Below are positions 26,272-37,910 of a DNA stretch of 64,000 nt, in pieces (position 1 is the stretch's first letter; each line of letters opens with the position of its first letter). The position numbers were made by a program, and so were the translations under genes. Where the stretch lies: contig CM063284.1 of NCBI GenBank assembly GCA_032173965.1, forward strand, positions 136,437,625-136,501,624, in the 5' to 3' direction. Under the pieces are notes generated by a model, which did no database searches, was not told where the DNA came from, and saw nothing but the letters and a program-made list of their open reading frames with translations. The DNA is from Sitta carolinensis. Taxonomy: Eukaryota > Chordata > Aves > Passeriformes > Sittidae.

Positions 26272-27471
26272 CAAAATCTGTTATGTATTTTGGATTTGTC
26301 AATTTGCAAGTCAAAATAAACTCTAGTCCAGTAGGAATACAAGAACTGAGAACTCCTTCTAAACTATTTGTATCCAGAAATTGATATATGATGATATGAT
26401 ATAATGACACCTGCACTTTTGCTCAGACTGATATGGACCCTTGACCTGTTTTTCTGAATTTCATATTGTTCTGTTTAGTATTTTTTTATATGTGAAGACA
26501 TTAAATTTTTAAATCAGAATTATCAATACACATACTTTCTAATTAATGTAACCAATTTATTTTTTGTTTAAGAATTTTATGAGTACATATAGACATTAAA
26601 ATATACACAAACAATATATGTATTACTTAAAACTTTTCTATGAGCAACTGTTAGCATGTTAGAAATGGGAAATAGGTTGCATATTTATTTCATCTAAAAA
26701 GCAGTCTTTATATTTTTTCTGTTTCCTGGGATTGTCTCTTCAAAAAGCTTCTAACAATTTGAGTAAAATTAATGAAAATTAATGATTATTTGATGAAAAA
26801 TCTTCTAAGTAAATTGTCTTAATTTCTAATTTCTGCTTCAGTTTTGCATTTTTTACACAGTGGCAGTAAATTGTTGACTTCCCTGAAGTTCCTCTTTTAC
26901 TCCTCACCTCACAGATTTTTTCACCATTATTCCCTGTGTAATCTCTATAGGTGTGTAGAGGAAAAGGGTCATTTCCTTTTGTATCTTTGGTTTAAGCCAC
27001 ATTGATACTGTGTTTTCAAAAAAATTTCCAGATAAGAAGGAATGGTTCTTTTATGAACTGTTGTCTCCAAGCAGGGCCTTTTAGCATTGCACTGTCAGAA
27101 CAAAACAAAACAAAACAAATTAAAATCTCATTAAGAAAAAGAATCTGAGAATAAAGTTATTGTTAGTAGGCCCCATTATGAAAAATAAAAACATTCTTAA
27201 AGCAGGCCCATTCTTCATTTCTTTCATTTAAAAGCTTATTAATAAGAAAAGTTATTATTTTCATTCAGAATTTGTTTCTGAAGTTGATCAGCTCAGGGAT
27301 GCAGTAAAGTACCTTTAACATGCAGTTTACAGAATCAAAAATCATGATAATATTTTTTTAATCTATTTGCTATGAAAATTATTTCATATTCACTTTAAAA
27401 TCACTGAAGATGAACACTCCTTCCACTTCAAATACATGCTAGAAAATGCAGGAAATTTTTATACAAAATCC

Positions 27472-27500
27472 TGAATTGAATTGAATTGGATTGAATTGAA
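27472..27500. repeat. (GAATT)n microsatellite
   Basis: Five to six GAATT/GGATT units occur in succession, with another GAATTGAA a few bases downstream. Confidence 0.85.
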
Positions 27501-27969
27501 AAAGTAGCTTGAATTGAAATCTAAGAAATTAATATTAAAAATTCATATTTGAAATTCATTAAAAAATGCCTCATGAGTCTTATACCAGTAGTTTGGTTTT
27601 ACAAAGTACATATTCCTCTCTTCTCCTTGATGATTTCAACCTTTTCTCACTTGCTTGTGCAAGGGAACCACAGTTAACCACAATCAGCAATTTCTAGGGA
27701 AAGCCATTACTTTCACCACAGCAAAGCAGTGGTAGCTGTAATATAATGATGTTCACTGCTATGATTCTCACATATTTTCTTTACACATTGAAGTTAGAAT
27801 GTCAGTACATATTACTTCAGCACTTTACTCTGCATCCTGACAGGATTTTACTTGGAATAGCACTTCTATTTGAGACACAATAAAAAAGGCATTCCAATAA
27901 ATTGAAAGCACTCTTAAACTTTTTGTAATAAGTGGACTGTATATTTGTTCTTCATGGTAATCTTGAAGA

Positions 27970-28065
27970 GCTTTACAATCAGCTGTCTTTTTGCAGCTGC
28001 CATCTGCATGTTCCGGAACTCATTCAGGATGTCATACATCTCTGAATAGAAAGCCTCATAAGGTC
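27970..28065. other. exon-like segment, strand and reality unresolved
   Basis: This stands out from the AT-rich flanks. On the minus strand an open stretch of about 49 codons includes DILNEFRNMQMAAAKRQ, a well-mixed helical-looking peptide. It is preceded by an acceptor-like CTTTCTATTCAG and followed by a donor-like GTAAAG, giving a possible 65-nt exon at 27977-28041. On the plus strand CTGTCTTTTTGCAG at 27983-27996 is a strong acceptor-like sequence, and AAG|GTCATT at 28060 is a weaker donor; the enclosed 66 nt are open in one frame. I do not recognise the protein. It may be a genuine internal exon of a large gene or a chance or conserved non-coding element. Confidence 0.2.
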
Positions 28066-29818
28066 ATTTTCTGCCTTAGAGCTTTACACTTAAAAGATTT
28101 GGCATATCTGCAGTTGCAAAATGCAAAGCATTTCACCCAGAATAAATTTCCTGTCAAATGACAATTTATATCCATGCTAAGCACAGCTTTTGTTTATGTG
28201 TCACACATCTGATTATGTGTAGATTAGCTGAACCCTAGAGAGGTGTCTTAACTTTTCCTAGCAGAGACCAGGTCTAGACAGTTTGGATCAAGAAAGCAGC
28301 TGGAAACCTGTGTGACAGAATATTTTTTTAAATTGACCCAGGAGCTGAATTTTATATATGTTTTCCTTACTTTATTGTCTCAAACTCTGAGACAGTGGTA
28401 CAGATTTAGAATATTTTTATGTTAAATGAGAACTTTGGATGGAGCTGGGCTCACTAGGGATGCATTGTGTTTGGCTTTTAATCTTAATTTCTCTGAGAGT
28501 GTGCTACTTTTTCTGAGTAGATTTTATCATTAATTTTTATTTCTACAGTGGAGAGCTTTGGACCAGTACCAGACAATGAAGAAATATGGCATGAAAATCA
28601 AGGCATGCCTCAAAGATCTTTCCAGATGAGACCCTTAGGATAGCAGAAATATAGATGCACAAAGAAAATGAATCCAAGTCTCTGTGAAGAAAAACAGTGA
28701 AGTTCCTTCCTTAGTCATAAATATGTTTTATGTTAAAAGGCCACTTTATATAGAAATATATGTATTAGAAAATTAAAAGATAAAGCTATTAGTGCATAAG
28801 AAAAGCAGTTGTATTGGAATGCTTGACTGGAAGCACTCTGGAAACTTAAGTTTATTGAGTGTATCTGGGCATTTCTAAATATATATTACCTTATCCTTTG
28901 GTGGAAAGGAACAATTTCTGCATTTACCCAGCTTTCAACATCAAAATAATGTTTTTCAAATACAAAAAGTTTTAAAGATTGATATTTAATCTTTAAATAT
29001 GAAATAAGAGAATTTTAAAAAAAGATCTTTATGTGCACAAAGTGAAAAGAATATGAACAAATGTGAAAAATATCACAAGGTTGCAGAGCTTACTGTTGTT
29101 TGCCATAAATATATGTAAAAAGACAAGCCATGTTCTGCACTTGGTTTTCAACTATGGCATAACAGAGAAGTGATTGTAAAAGCCATATGTGTAATATATT
29201 CATCCATTTGCTTAAACTAATAATGCCTACCACATACACATGAATCTAATTTCATGACTGAAGACTTATTCAGAGTCAAAGTTTTTGAAAGAAAATTATG
29301 ACTTTTGAGTCACCAAAACTTTTACTGATTCCCAATTTTAAACCAAGACTGATTCCTGATTTCAAAGCAAACTGGGTTTTCATATTTTTGGAAGTAGACC
29401 TGGACGATCATAATACGAAGTATAAAGAAGAATACTAAGAAGTGAGGTTGCATTTGGTATGGGATACTTTCTCTTTATTTAACAAAAATATCTTCCACCA
29501 GTTTCTGAAAGAGGTATAATTAAGGAGCTGTAGGAAAAGTTTTTGTGATGTCTGCTTTCTGTGGGAGGCTAATATCACCATAGACCAGTGAGCCGTTGAC
29601 AAAACCCATCTATAGTTTCTGTTTAGTACAACATCAACATAGTTTGCAAAGTTTTAAAATACAGCATAGCAAAATAAATCAATCAAGCATGCAGAGAAGG
29701 TAATTTTTCTTGTCAACAGTATATGGATTCAGGAAAGAGAGATGAAGACTTACAGTAGAGCATTAGCAAGTGGACTGGAGAGATAACACTGTTAGCTGAA
29801 AAAATAGGGACCTAAACA

Positions 29819-29823
<5 letters not shown>
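28066..29823. other. AT-rich non-coding DNA, no gene recognised
   Basis: No repeat family, coding frame or RNA signature was recognised. Confidence 0.6.

Positions 29824-29864
<41 letters not shown>
29824..29864. repeat. (TA)20 microsatellite
   Basis: Forty-one bases of uninterrupted alternating TA, followed by a few degenerate ATAT steps to about 29878. It is perfectly self-complementary and probably length-variable between individuals. Confidence 0.97.
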
Positions 29865-29867
<3 letters not shown>

Positions 29868-32261
29868 TATATGATTATACCCCACTATTTTGGGGGTGGG
29901 AAGATAATTTTAATCCTGATAATTTTCTACATAATGCAATGAACAAAATATTCAAATTAAGTTTCCTGTCATCTATCTAACCACAGTTAGCTATTGAAAT
30001 GTGTTCAAACATCTTAAACTATTGGGAAAGACTTATTAGAAAATAGCTAGAAAAAAAGAAACCTAATTTTAGTTTGTTTTTTTTTTTCCTGAATACAACA
30101 AAAGAAATACGGAAAGTAGCACACATAATTTCATGTTTTTAAGTCACTAATTTGTTTTCCATTGTCTTCAGTGATGCTCCCTCCTCATTGACCTGCTTTG
30201 AAAAGGAGTATTTGTAGGCTGAGCAATGTGTGAGAAAATAATGTCTTGCAGAACAAGGCTGGAGTTCTGGCCTTGCATACGAAGTGAGATTTTTGTCAAT
30301 CTCCTTCCAAGATTTAAAAGACTACTTTTTTTCATTCAGAAAAAAAACGTAATTTATGTTCTTAAGTATAAAAAACCCAAAAACATTTGGATTGGATTCG
30401 CAAGGTTCTTCCAAATGAGCCTGTTTTTTCTTGTTTTTTCTTCTAAATGGTGCTAGTGGAAGCCTATCGAATGACATGGTGATTGGGGTGAATGTGTTTC
30501 ATTTGCATCAACATTGTTCATGTCTGAAATAAAGCTTACTGAGCTGAGAAAGAAAATTTGTGTAGTACAAAATGCTTGATTTTCAATATTACTGATTTGG
30601 AAGGACATGGAACAAAGAAATAAAACTACATGAAACAAAAGATTCTTTATTTCCAGGGTTTTAGAATAATTGTCTAAATTTCCATTTCCCTTGTGGTTCA
30701 CTGAATGGCACAGAAAGTAGATAAAAATAATAATGCACTTTTTAATACTATATAGAAGAATACTTCTCTTTCTGGCTGAATTCAGACTTAGTGTTTCTAA
30801 TTCTAAGAAAAAAATGCAGGTAGAATTTACAGGCAAAACAGATTTTTTTTTTTTTTTTTTTTTTTTTAATTCTTAAAATCCTAAGTTTTTTCATCTCCTT
30901 TCATGGTTAATAGTTAGCTGACAGTCCTGCAAGTCGATGTGTCATTTCAAATTTATTGTCATGTATATTAATCTTTCTATGAAAATTAGTCAATTATTGC
31001 CTGCACTTTGCCAATAGCTTTGCTACAATTTAGTGATAGTCATCAGATTTCCAATCATACATTTTCCCTAACACAGGTTTGCTTGGGGTTGGTTGATAGC
31101 TACCTGAGCTCTACTTTTATGGGTTATGGGGATTTTCTTCAGTATGTAAAATAAAGATCTTGAGATGGAAATGTGGCTTTCTGTTTTAATTTACAGAAGT
31201 GAACTTCTATGAAATTATTCCAGTATTCCGGTTTCTACTGTGAATTTAAAGTTTAAGGTGCTTTAAAGTTATTGTTTTTCTTTCAATTTGTATATATTGT
31301 TTAATGTAGAATATATCTGTTCCAGTGTCTTTTCTGTGCTCTTGAAAGAAAATATGTTTTCAAATAATATTCTGATTTTTGAAAAGTACATATATGCTAT
31401 TTTATAAGTGGCAAAATTATGTCAACTTATGTTGATCTGATAGCTGAAACCTTGTTTTGATAGATTTCTGTTATGTAATTATAATTGTATATTTATTTTG
31501 ATTCTTCTAATTCTTTATTCCTTTTTAAATGAAATAGTTTATATTAGTGGTATTTGTAGACTTTTAGTGATGCCGAATTGGGATCAATACCTAGCATTCC
31601 CATATTCAGATATTCAATCTCGTCATTTAATAAAGTTGTTTACATTTGAGCAATTGTATCAAAATCTTAAAAGCCAGAACTACTTATATTTATTTAAGAA
31701 ATTGGAAATGTTTTCACTGACTTTGGACTATATGTCTTCACTGTAGACTTGAATGTTGCTGGAGATCAGTTGACAGCTTGACCAAATACATATTATACTG
31801 TGTTTAAGACTAGTCGAACTTGACTTTGGTACTTATCAAAAAGGGTAGGTTTAAGACAGGTATTTGTTACATTTCTGTGGTTTCTCTGGATTGTATGACA
31901 CACTGAATGACATTCAGGTTTTAAGGGTTTTCTCACCTATCACAGTCTTCAGTCAACAGAATAGAATAAAGCAATTACAAAGAGAACCTAAGCTGAAACT
32001 TTAACCTTGACAGCAAACAATATACAAACACACAGTAATTTCATGACAATGTACACTTCATTGCTTAAATTTGAACAGCCTTGGGGATGTTTTCTTCATT
32101 TTAACAAGATCATTGTGAATTTTAAATTCAGTTGCAATCTGGAACAAATATTTTTTTAGGGTAAATCTGACTACTTTAGCTATTAAATGAAAAATAACAT
32201 TATGAATAAACTCAAATTCAAACTGAAATGTCTTATAGATTAAGTATCTGAAACATACATG
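29865..32261. other. AT-rich non-coding DNA with a T25 run
   Basis: No gene is recognised. A run of 25 T lies at 30843-30867. Read from the other strand it is a poly(A), but the flanking sequence shows no recognisable retrocopy. Frames reach 127 codons (30453-30836, minus), consistent with chance. Confidence 0.55.
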
Positions 32262-33414
32262 ATCAAGGGAGGCCAGCTGATGTCATCTTTTCTGGATTTC
32301 AGTAAACCTTTCAATACTGTTGCTCTCAGTGTCCTGGGCAAAGTATCCAACACATAGCTGGATAAACGTGATAAGTGAGTAGCTGGCTCAAATGACAGGA
32401 ACAAAGGGTTATGGTGAATGTGATGACATCAGACTGGTGATCTGTAACTAGTGGGGTTCTGTAAGGCTTCATCTTGGGCCCTGTGATCTTCAACATCTTC
32501 ATAAATGACTGGGGACTGGAAGGGATACTGAGCAAGTTCTCAGATGGTACAATGCTGGGAGGAGCTGTTGGCTCCCTCGAATGCAGAGGCCCTGTAGAGA
32601 GACAAGTTAGAGAACTGGGCAATCACCAACGTGGAATTCAACAAGGGAAAGTGCTGGGATGGACTGAACCTGGGATGGGGCAACCCTGGATGCATGGACA
32701 GAGCGGGAAATGAGAGGCTGGAGAGCAGTGCCATGGAAAGGGTCCTGGGGTCCTGGCTGATGGCAAGTTGACCATGAGCCAGCATTGCCCTGGCTGCCAG
32801 GAGGGCCAACCCTGTCCTGGGGAGCATCAGGCACAGCATGGCCAGCCGGGCAAGGCAGGGGATTGTCCTGCTCTGCTCTGCATTGGGGCAGCCTCACAGC
32901 AAGTGCTGGGTGCCACAATATAAGAAAAAAATTAGACTTTTACAGGGCATGTAAAGGAGGGAAACAAAGGTGATGAAGTGCCTTGAGGGGAAGCTGTGTG
33001 ATAAGTATCTGAGAACACTTGATCTGTTCAGCCTGGAGGAGACTGAGGAAAGACCTCATTACAGTCTAAAACTTCCTCATGAGGGGTCAAGGAGGTGCAG
33101 ACACTGATCTCTTCTCTGTGGTGACCAGTGGCAGGATCCAAAGAAAAAGCCTGAGGTTATTTCAGGGGAGGTTTATGTTGGATATTAGGTAAAGGTTCTT
33201 CACTCAGAGGCTGTTTGGGCCCTGGAACAGGCTTTCCAGGAAAATGATCTCATCCTGAGATGAGATCAAGCACGACATAATTCAAAAAGCATTTGGATAG
33301 TGCTCTTGGGCACGTAGTGTGGTTCTTGGGGATGGTCCTGCGCAGGGCCAGGAGTTGGATTCAGTGATCCTTGTAGGTGGCTTCCCACATTCTATGAATA
33401 TTCTGTGAATACTG
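32262..33414 (+). mobile_element. CR1 LINE, 5'-truncated, sense orientation
   Basis: The plus strand enters at the motif-A region of CR1 ORF2 near 32300 (FSKPFNTV-like). It continues through the VLGPVIFNIFIND block near 32470-32510 and a degraded catalytic FSDGTML segment near 32540 (FADDTKL in intact CR1). The CR1 3' untranslated region follows, ending at TTCTATGAATATTCTGTGAA near 33390-33410. Frameshifts and stops break the reading frame, so it is inactive. The next CR1 begins immediately. Confidence 0.85.
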
Positions 33415-33920
33415 CATACAGTTCTTGTTTCCCCAACATAAAAATTACATAGAACTGTTGGAGCAAGTCCAGAGTAGGACCATGAAGATGATCAGAGGAC
33501 TGGAGTACCTAGCTTAGGAAGACAGGCTGAGAAAGCTGGGGAACTCAGCCTGGAGAAGAAAAGGTTGTGTGGAGACCTCAGAGCAGCTTTCCAGCATCTG
33601 AAGGGGGCCTACAGGGGAGCTTGAGAGGGACTTTTTGTTAGGAACTGTAGTGATAGGACAAGGATTAATGGGCAAAAAGTGAAAGAGAGAAAATTTATGT
33701 TATATAATACGAAGAGGGCTAGGCACTGTAACAGGATGCCATGGAAGGGTGTGAATGTCCCAACCCTAGAAATGTTCAGAGCCAGGTTGAATAAGACTTT
33801 TGAGCAACCTGGTTTAGTGGGAGGTGTTCCTGCCCATGGCAGGGAGGTTTTGGACTAGATGATACTTAAAGTGCATTTCAACCCTTTAATATTCTATGAT
33901 TCTATGATTTTGTGACTCTA
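33415..33920 (+). mobile_element. CR1 LINE 3' end, sense orientation
   Basis: This segment holds the CR1 3' portion from the CCCCAACATAAAAA block (about 33432) through AGATGATCAGAGGACTGGAG (about 33487) to the diagnostic ATTCTATGATTCTATGAT tail at 33891-33908. It lies directly downstream of, and in the same orientation as, another CR1 end. An (AAAAC)n-type run follows shortly after. Confidence 0.9.
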
Positions 33921-33939
33921 TCTAAGCTTGACCAAGAAC

Positions 33940-33990
33940 AAAACAAAACAAAACAAACAAAAAACAATAAAAAGAAAAAAAAAAAAGAAA
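33940..33990. repeat. A-rich (AAAAC)n simple repeat
   Basis: ACAAAACAAAACAAAAC grading into AAAGAAAAA-type sequence just after the CR1 tail. It may have grown from the element's 3' microsatellite or arisen independently. Confidence 0.8.
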
Positions 33991-35649
33991 AGAATTAATG
34001 ATTGGTCTTTTAAAAAATTTAACATGAGGTGTTGAGTCAAAATACATGAAAAATCTAGTGTATATATTCTAAATTCTTTCACCTTACTATCAACAGCTGT
34101 AGCATATGTTAAAGAAAGCAGTAAGTTTTTAGATCCTTAGGAGTTTTGGGTACATATTTGCTTCAGCTAAGAGAAGAAAGCGATAATCGGTTATATTTTT
34201 CTTTGATGCAGTTGACTAGATGTAAAGGAAAATGCAACATCCTGTTTATCTATGCTCTGGAGAAATGAACCACAAAATAATTTGTCTGAATATAATAAAA
34301 GTGCTTTCAATAGCTGTCACTTCCAAGATCCATTTCTCCAAACTTTTTCTGATGTTCATGTTGTTGGGATATATTCTCACAGTACCAGCTATGTTTCTTT
34401 GTTTTTCCTGTGATGGCTGTGTTGGAATTTCTTTCTGTTTCATTCATTTCTGTGGTTTCTCATTATGCCTTATGTAAACTAGATGTGGATCTCTGACAGA
34501 TGCTGGCTGGCTCATTTCCCCACCTCCTGGGCTTTCTTGTTTGCTTCCCTGCATTCAACTCATTGTAAAAGCACTTGTGAAAAGACCAGTCTCAAGAGTT
34601 TGCTAAAAGATGTGGTGAAAGGAAGGCAGAGCAGAAATCTGCCTTCCTACATTTAGATACAGCAGATTAGGTCCAAAGGCAGAACTACATCCTTGGATAC
34701 CTTTAGCCAAAGGGCATTCCTCTGCCCACATCGGTCAGGTGCATGAGTGAATTTGCATGCTTGCAGTAGCACATATTCTCTTGGAGACCTTGATTGCTGC
34801 CGTGACATACTTGTACAAAGAAAATTTCATACAACCAACATATGTAGCAGTTTAATTTAGATTTAATTGCCTAATGATTTGATACTTTATGTACAGTTCA
34901 TATAGAAAATTCATACTTAAGCTTTATATTTAAATCTTGGGGAAGTTTTAAGCAGAACAAAATGAAGGCAGGAGCAGATAATCCAGGATATTTGATCAAA
35001 TTTCAAATATTTAGAGGATTAGATGCCAAACAAGAATTCAGCATTTCAGGAGCATTGGGATGAGGCTCTTAGTCATGTGGTTTAGATATTCAGTCTTTTG
35101 AGAAGCAGAAATTTGGACTTGATTATCCTTATGGGTCTCTTTCAACTCAGGATATTCTATCATTCTAAGATTTATCATTCTGTATCTCATAATCAATGGA
35201 ATAAATTGTTTTCTTATGAATTGTTTTCTCTTGAACTGGGTGAAATCAAAAGCAATATTTTTTGTAACACTTAGCCAAAGAACAAAAGCCCAAAGAACAA
35301 GAACAAACATTTTCAGTTTTATACATTGAGATGCTGTGAGGCTAAAAATAAAATGTACTATATTGTCATAAAAGCAATCAAACCTGTTTTTTACACTATC
35401 ATAGGCTTAAAAAGTAGAACGTATGTACAAAGTCTTCTTATAAAAAATAATCAGTTATAATCCCCTAGAATAAATCTTTAATTTTGAATATGTATCTTAA
35501 CACTACACTCATTCATCTGCTCTTGCAAATATTTTTAATCTTTCCTGAATTAAAAGAAGGGGAGCTTGCGCTGAAGATTTCCATCAGCTGAAGCTAACCT
35601 GCATTTCACTTCAAGTTAGCAAATGAATTCCTAATTTACAATGAAAATG
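33991..35649. other. AT-rich non-coding DNA, no gene recognised
   Basis: No gene is recognised. The interval 34490-34780 is less AT-rich but has no identifiable homology. Confidence 0.55.
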
Positions 35650-36543
35650 ACTTATCAATGTCTTGGATGAAGGGGCAGATGCCTACTCAGCAAGTTAACT
35701 GATGACACAAAGTTGTGAGGAGTGGCCAATACCCCAGGGGACTGTGCAGCCTTTGATAAGCTGGAGAGATCACAGAGGAAAACTGTCTGAAATTCAACAA
35801 AGGCAAGTGCAGGGTCCTGCACCTGGGAAGGAACAACCCTAGCTGGAGCAGGGACCAGTACAGGCTGGGAGCTGACCTGCTGGGAAGCAGCTCTGTTGAG
35901 AAGGACCTGGGGATCCTGGTGGAAAACAAACTGTCCACAAGCCCAGCACTGTGCCTGTGTGGCCAAGAAGGTCAGAGCAGGTTGAAGCAGGTGATCCTGC
36001 CCCTCTACTCAGCCGTGGTGTGGCACATCTGGAGTGCTGTGTCCAATTCTGGGCTTCTTGTACAAGAGAGACCTGGAACTCCTAGACCAGGTCCAGAAGA
36101 GACTACAGTCCAACTACTAAGTTGATCAAGGGTCCAGAGAATCTCTCTTATGAGGACAGGCTTAGTGAGCTGGTTGTGTCCAGTCCCGAGGCTTTGGAGA
36201 CCGGATCTCATCAATGTCTACAAGTATCTGAAGGGAGGGTGTCAGAGGATGGATCCAGGCTCTTCTCAGTGTTGCCAAGCAATAGAACAAGAGAAAACGA
36301 GCAAGAACTGATGCACAGAAAGTTCCACCAGAACATGAGGAAGAACTTCTTTCTGTGCAGTGACCGTGCACTGGAACAGATTGCCAAGAAAGGCTTTAAA
36401 GTCTCCCTCACTGGAAATATTCAAGAACCCTCTGGATGCAATCCTGTGCCATATGCTGTGGGATGACCGTGCTTGAGCAGGGAGGTTGGAACAGACAAGC
36501 CACTGTGATCCTTTCCAACCTGACACATTCTGTGATTCTGTGA
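35650..36543 (+). mobile_element. CR1 LINE, 5'-truncated, sense orientation
   Basis: The element starts within the end of the reverse-transcriptase region (decayed LTDDTKL-like segment near 35697) and runs through the CR1 C-terminal part and 3' UTR. It ends in TTCCAACCTGACACATTCTG then TGATTCTGTGA at about 36516-36541. Parts of the frame remain open (36122-36466) but other segments are frameshifted. A TA/ATAC simple repeat sits directly after the 3' end. Confidence 0.88.
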
Positions 36544-36552
36544 AAGTAGAAT

Positions 36553-36602
36553 ACTTGCATACATACATATGTCGATATATATATATATGTAGACATACAT
36601 AC
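36553..36602. repeat. ATAC/TA simple repeat after CR1 tail
   Basis: CATACATACATATG, then a short TA run, then ACATACATAC. The array is roughly inverted about its centre and lies about 10 bp beyond the CR1 3' end. Confidence 0.8.
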
Positions 36603-37619
36603 AATATATTTATGAAAATAGACAAAAAATAATAAAAATTGAAGTGAAAGAAAAAATAAAATAAATCTTAAATAAAATCTTTTAAATTCTGTATTGGCTT
36701 TTAACAGATATGAGTCTATTAAACGTATTTGTGGTTATTTTGCTCTTCTTTTTTATACCATAACCTTGGTTTTGAAAGTTACATAGCAATTAATTCATAA
36801 GACAAGCCAAAAGAATGGGAACCTACCTTAAAGTGTCTGTGAGAGTGTAAGAAAGTAATTTAAAATCTCTTGTTCTAAAATATTTATTTGGAGTTACATG
36901 ATTCTAATGAAATGTAATGGAAGTAAACCCTGTAATATGTATATGCTTCATGTATATCCATAAAGGAATTTCAGTTCTCTCCTGACTTGACTCTAAATCT
37001 GTCTCTTCAGACATGCACATTGATTTTGAAGATGTTGTGGCACTAAGCATGAAACATTCCTGATCCCTTGCAGTGCTGTCACTGAGATTGATAAGCCATA
37101 TTATGGTTTGGTGACCATTTAACTCTTGTGAACTTGACAGTATTTCCCTGGAGCTGGAAAGCAAGTAGAAAAAATAGAAAGACAAATATGCTGGACTTCA
37201 GCTGTGCTCAGGATTGCTGTATGTAAGAAATGCAGATTTTCTGACAACAAGACCAATCTCTTTTTTATTTGTTACCTCCTTGCTAAGGAATACAGAGGAG
37301 GCAGTTTTCATTTGTAGCTACGCAATTCAGACTTTTCATTCCCTGAAATTAAAAAAAAATATATTTGTAGAACTTCAGTGTCAGTAGCAGAGATCTACTG
37401 ATTTTGATAACACATAAAATTTAGACATGTTTGACTGACCTGAAAACAGCATCACAGATGCCCAAATGACCTCCTCCCTCTTCCAGGCAGCTCTGAGTGC
37501 ATAAGGAACTACTAACTGGGACAAAAACTTTTATGTGCTCTTTAAGCCTTCAGCAGAGATTGTTGAGATGAGTTAATAGTTCAGAACATCATTAAATAAA
37601 AGAAAAAAGACCAGAACCC
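36603..37619. other. AT-rich non-coding DNA, no gene recognised
   Basis: No repeat family or exon is recognised. Confidence 0.55.
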
Positions 37620-37910
37620 CCATGAACCAGTTCCTGGAAAATTTACTATACATATATTGACAAATTTTTGCTAACCGATAAAACTTGACTTGGTTGGCCA
37701 CAAACCAACCCTCATGCCATTTTTGATGGCCAAGTGCAATCAGGTCAACTGCCCAGCGCTGGCATCTGGGAGACACAAAGTTGCCTCCCACCACGGCTGG
37801 GTGGCACCACAGGTGAAACCTGTGGTGGTTAAGGAACAGAAGGAGTCCTGGAGTTATCAAGGGTCCATCTACAGCCCAAAGCTCAGTTAAGGACAGAAGT
37901 TCAATCTCAC
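37620..37910. other. GC-richer patch with antisense-overlapping frames, unknown
   Basis: Composition rises above the flanks. Frames of 95 codons (minus, 37573-37860) and 66 codons (plus, 37690-37890) overlap here. The minus-strand translation contains a segment with several Trp, His and Cys residues, unlike typical AT-rich chance peptides, but matches no family I can name. A decayed retroelement coding fragment is possible. Confidence 0.25.

Larger units (their letters stand above)
25166..27970. other. AT-rich non-coding DNA with small simple repeats
   Basis: No gene is recognised. Contained features are a 23-bp tandem duplication at 26227-26271, an (AAAAC)n run near 27103-27119 and a (GAATT)n run at 27472-27500. 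Confidence 0.55.

Noticed and set aside
30453..30836. 127-codon minus-strand frame
   Set aside because: Composition is typical of translated AT-rich DNA and a handful of frames this long are expected by chance in the window.
30843..30867. T25 run as the poly(A) tail of a minus-strand processed pseudogene
   Set aside because: The sequence on its right, where a minus-strand retrocopy body would lie, shows no coding remnant and no flanking target-site duplication was seen.
32326..32973. Several 60-103-codon frames on both strands
   Set aside because: They lie in a decayed CR1 element; the plus-strand ones are broken pieces of CR1 ORF2 and the minus-strand ones are antisense shadows.
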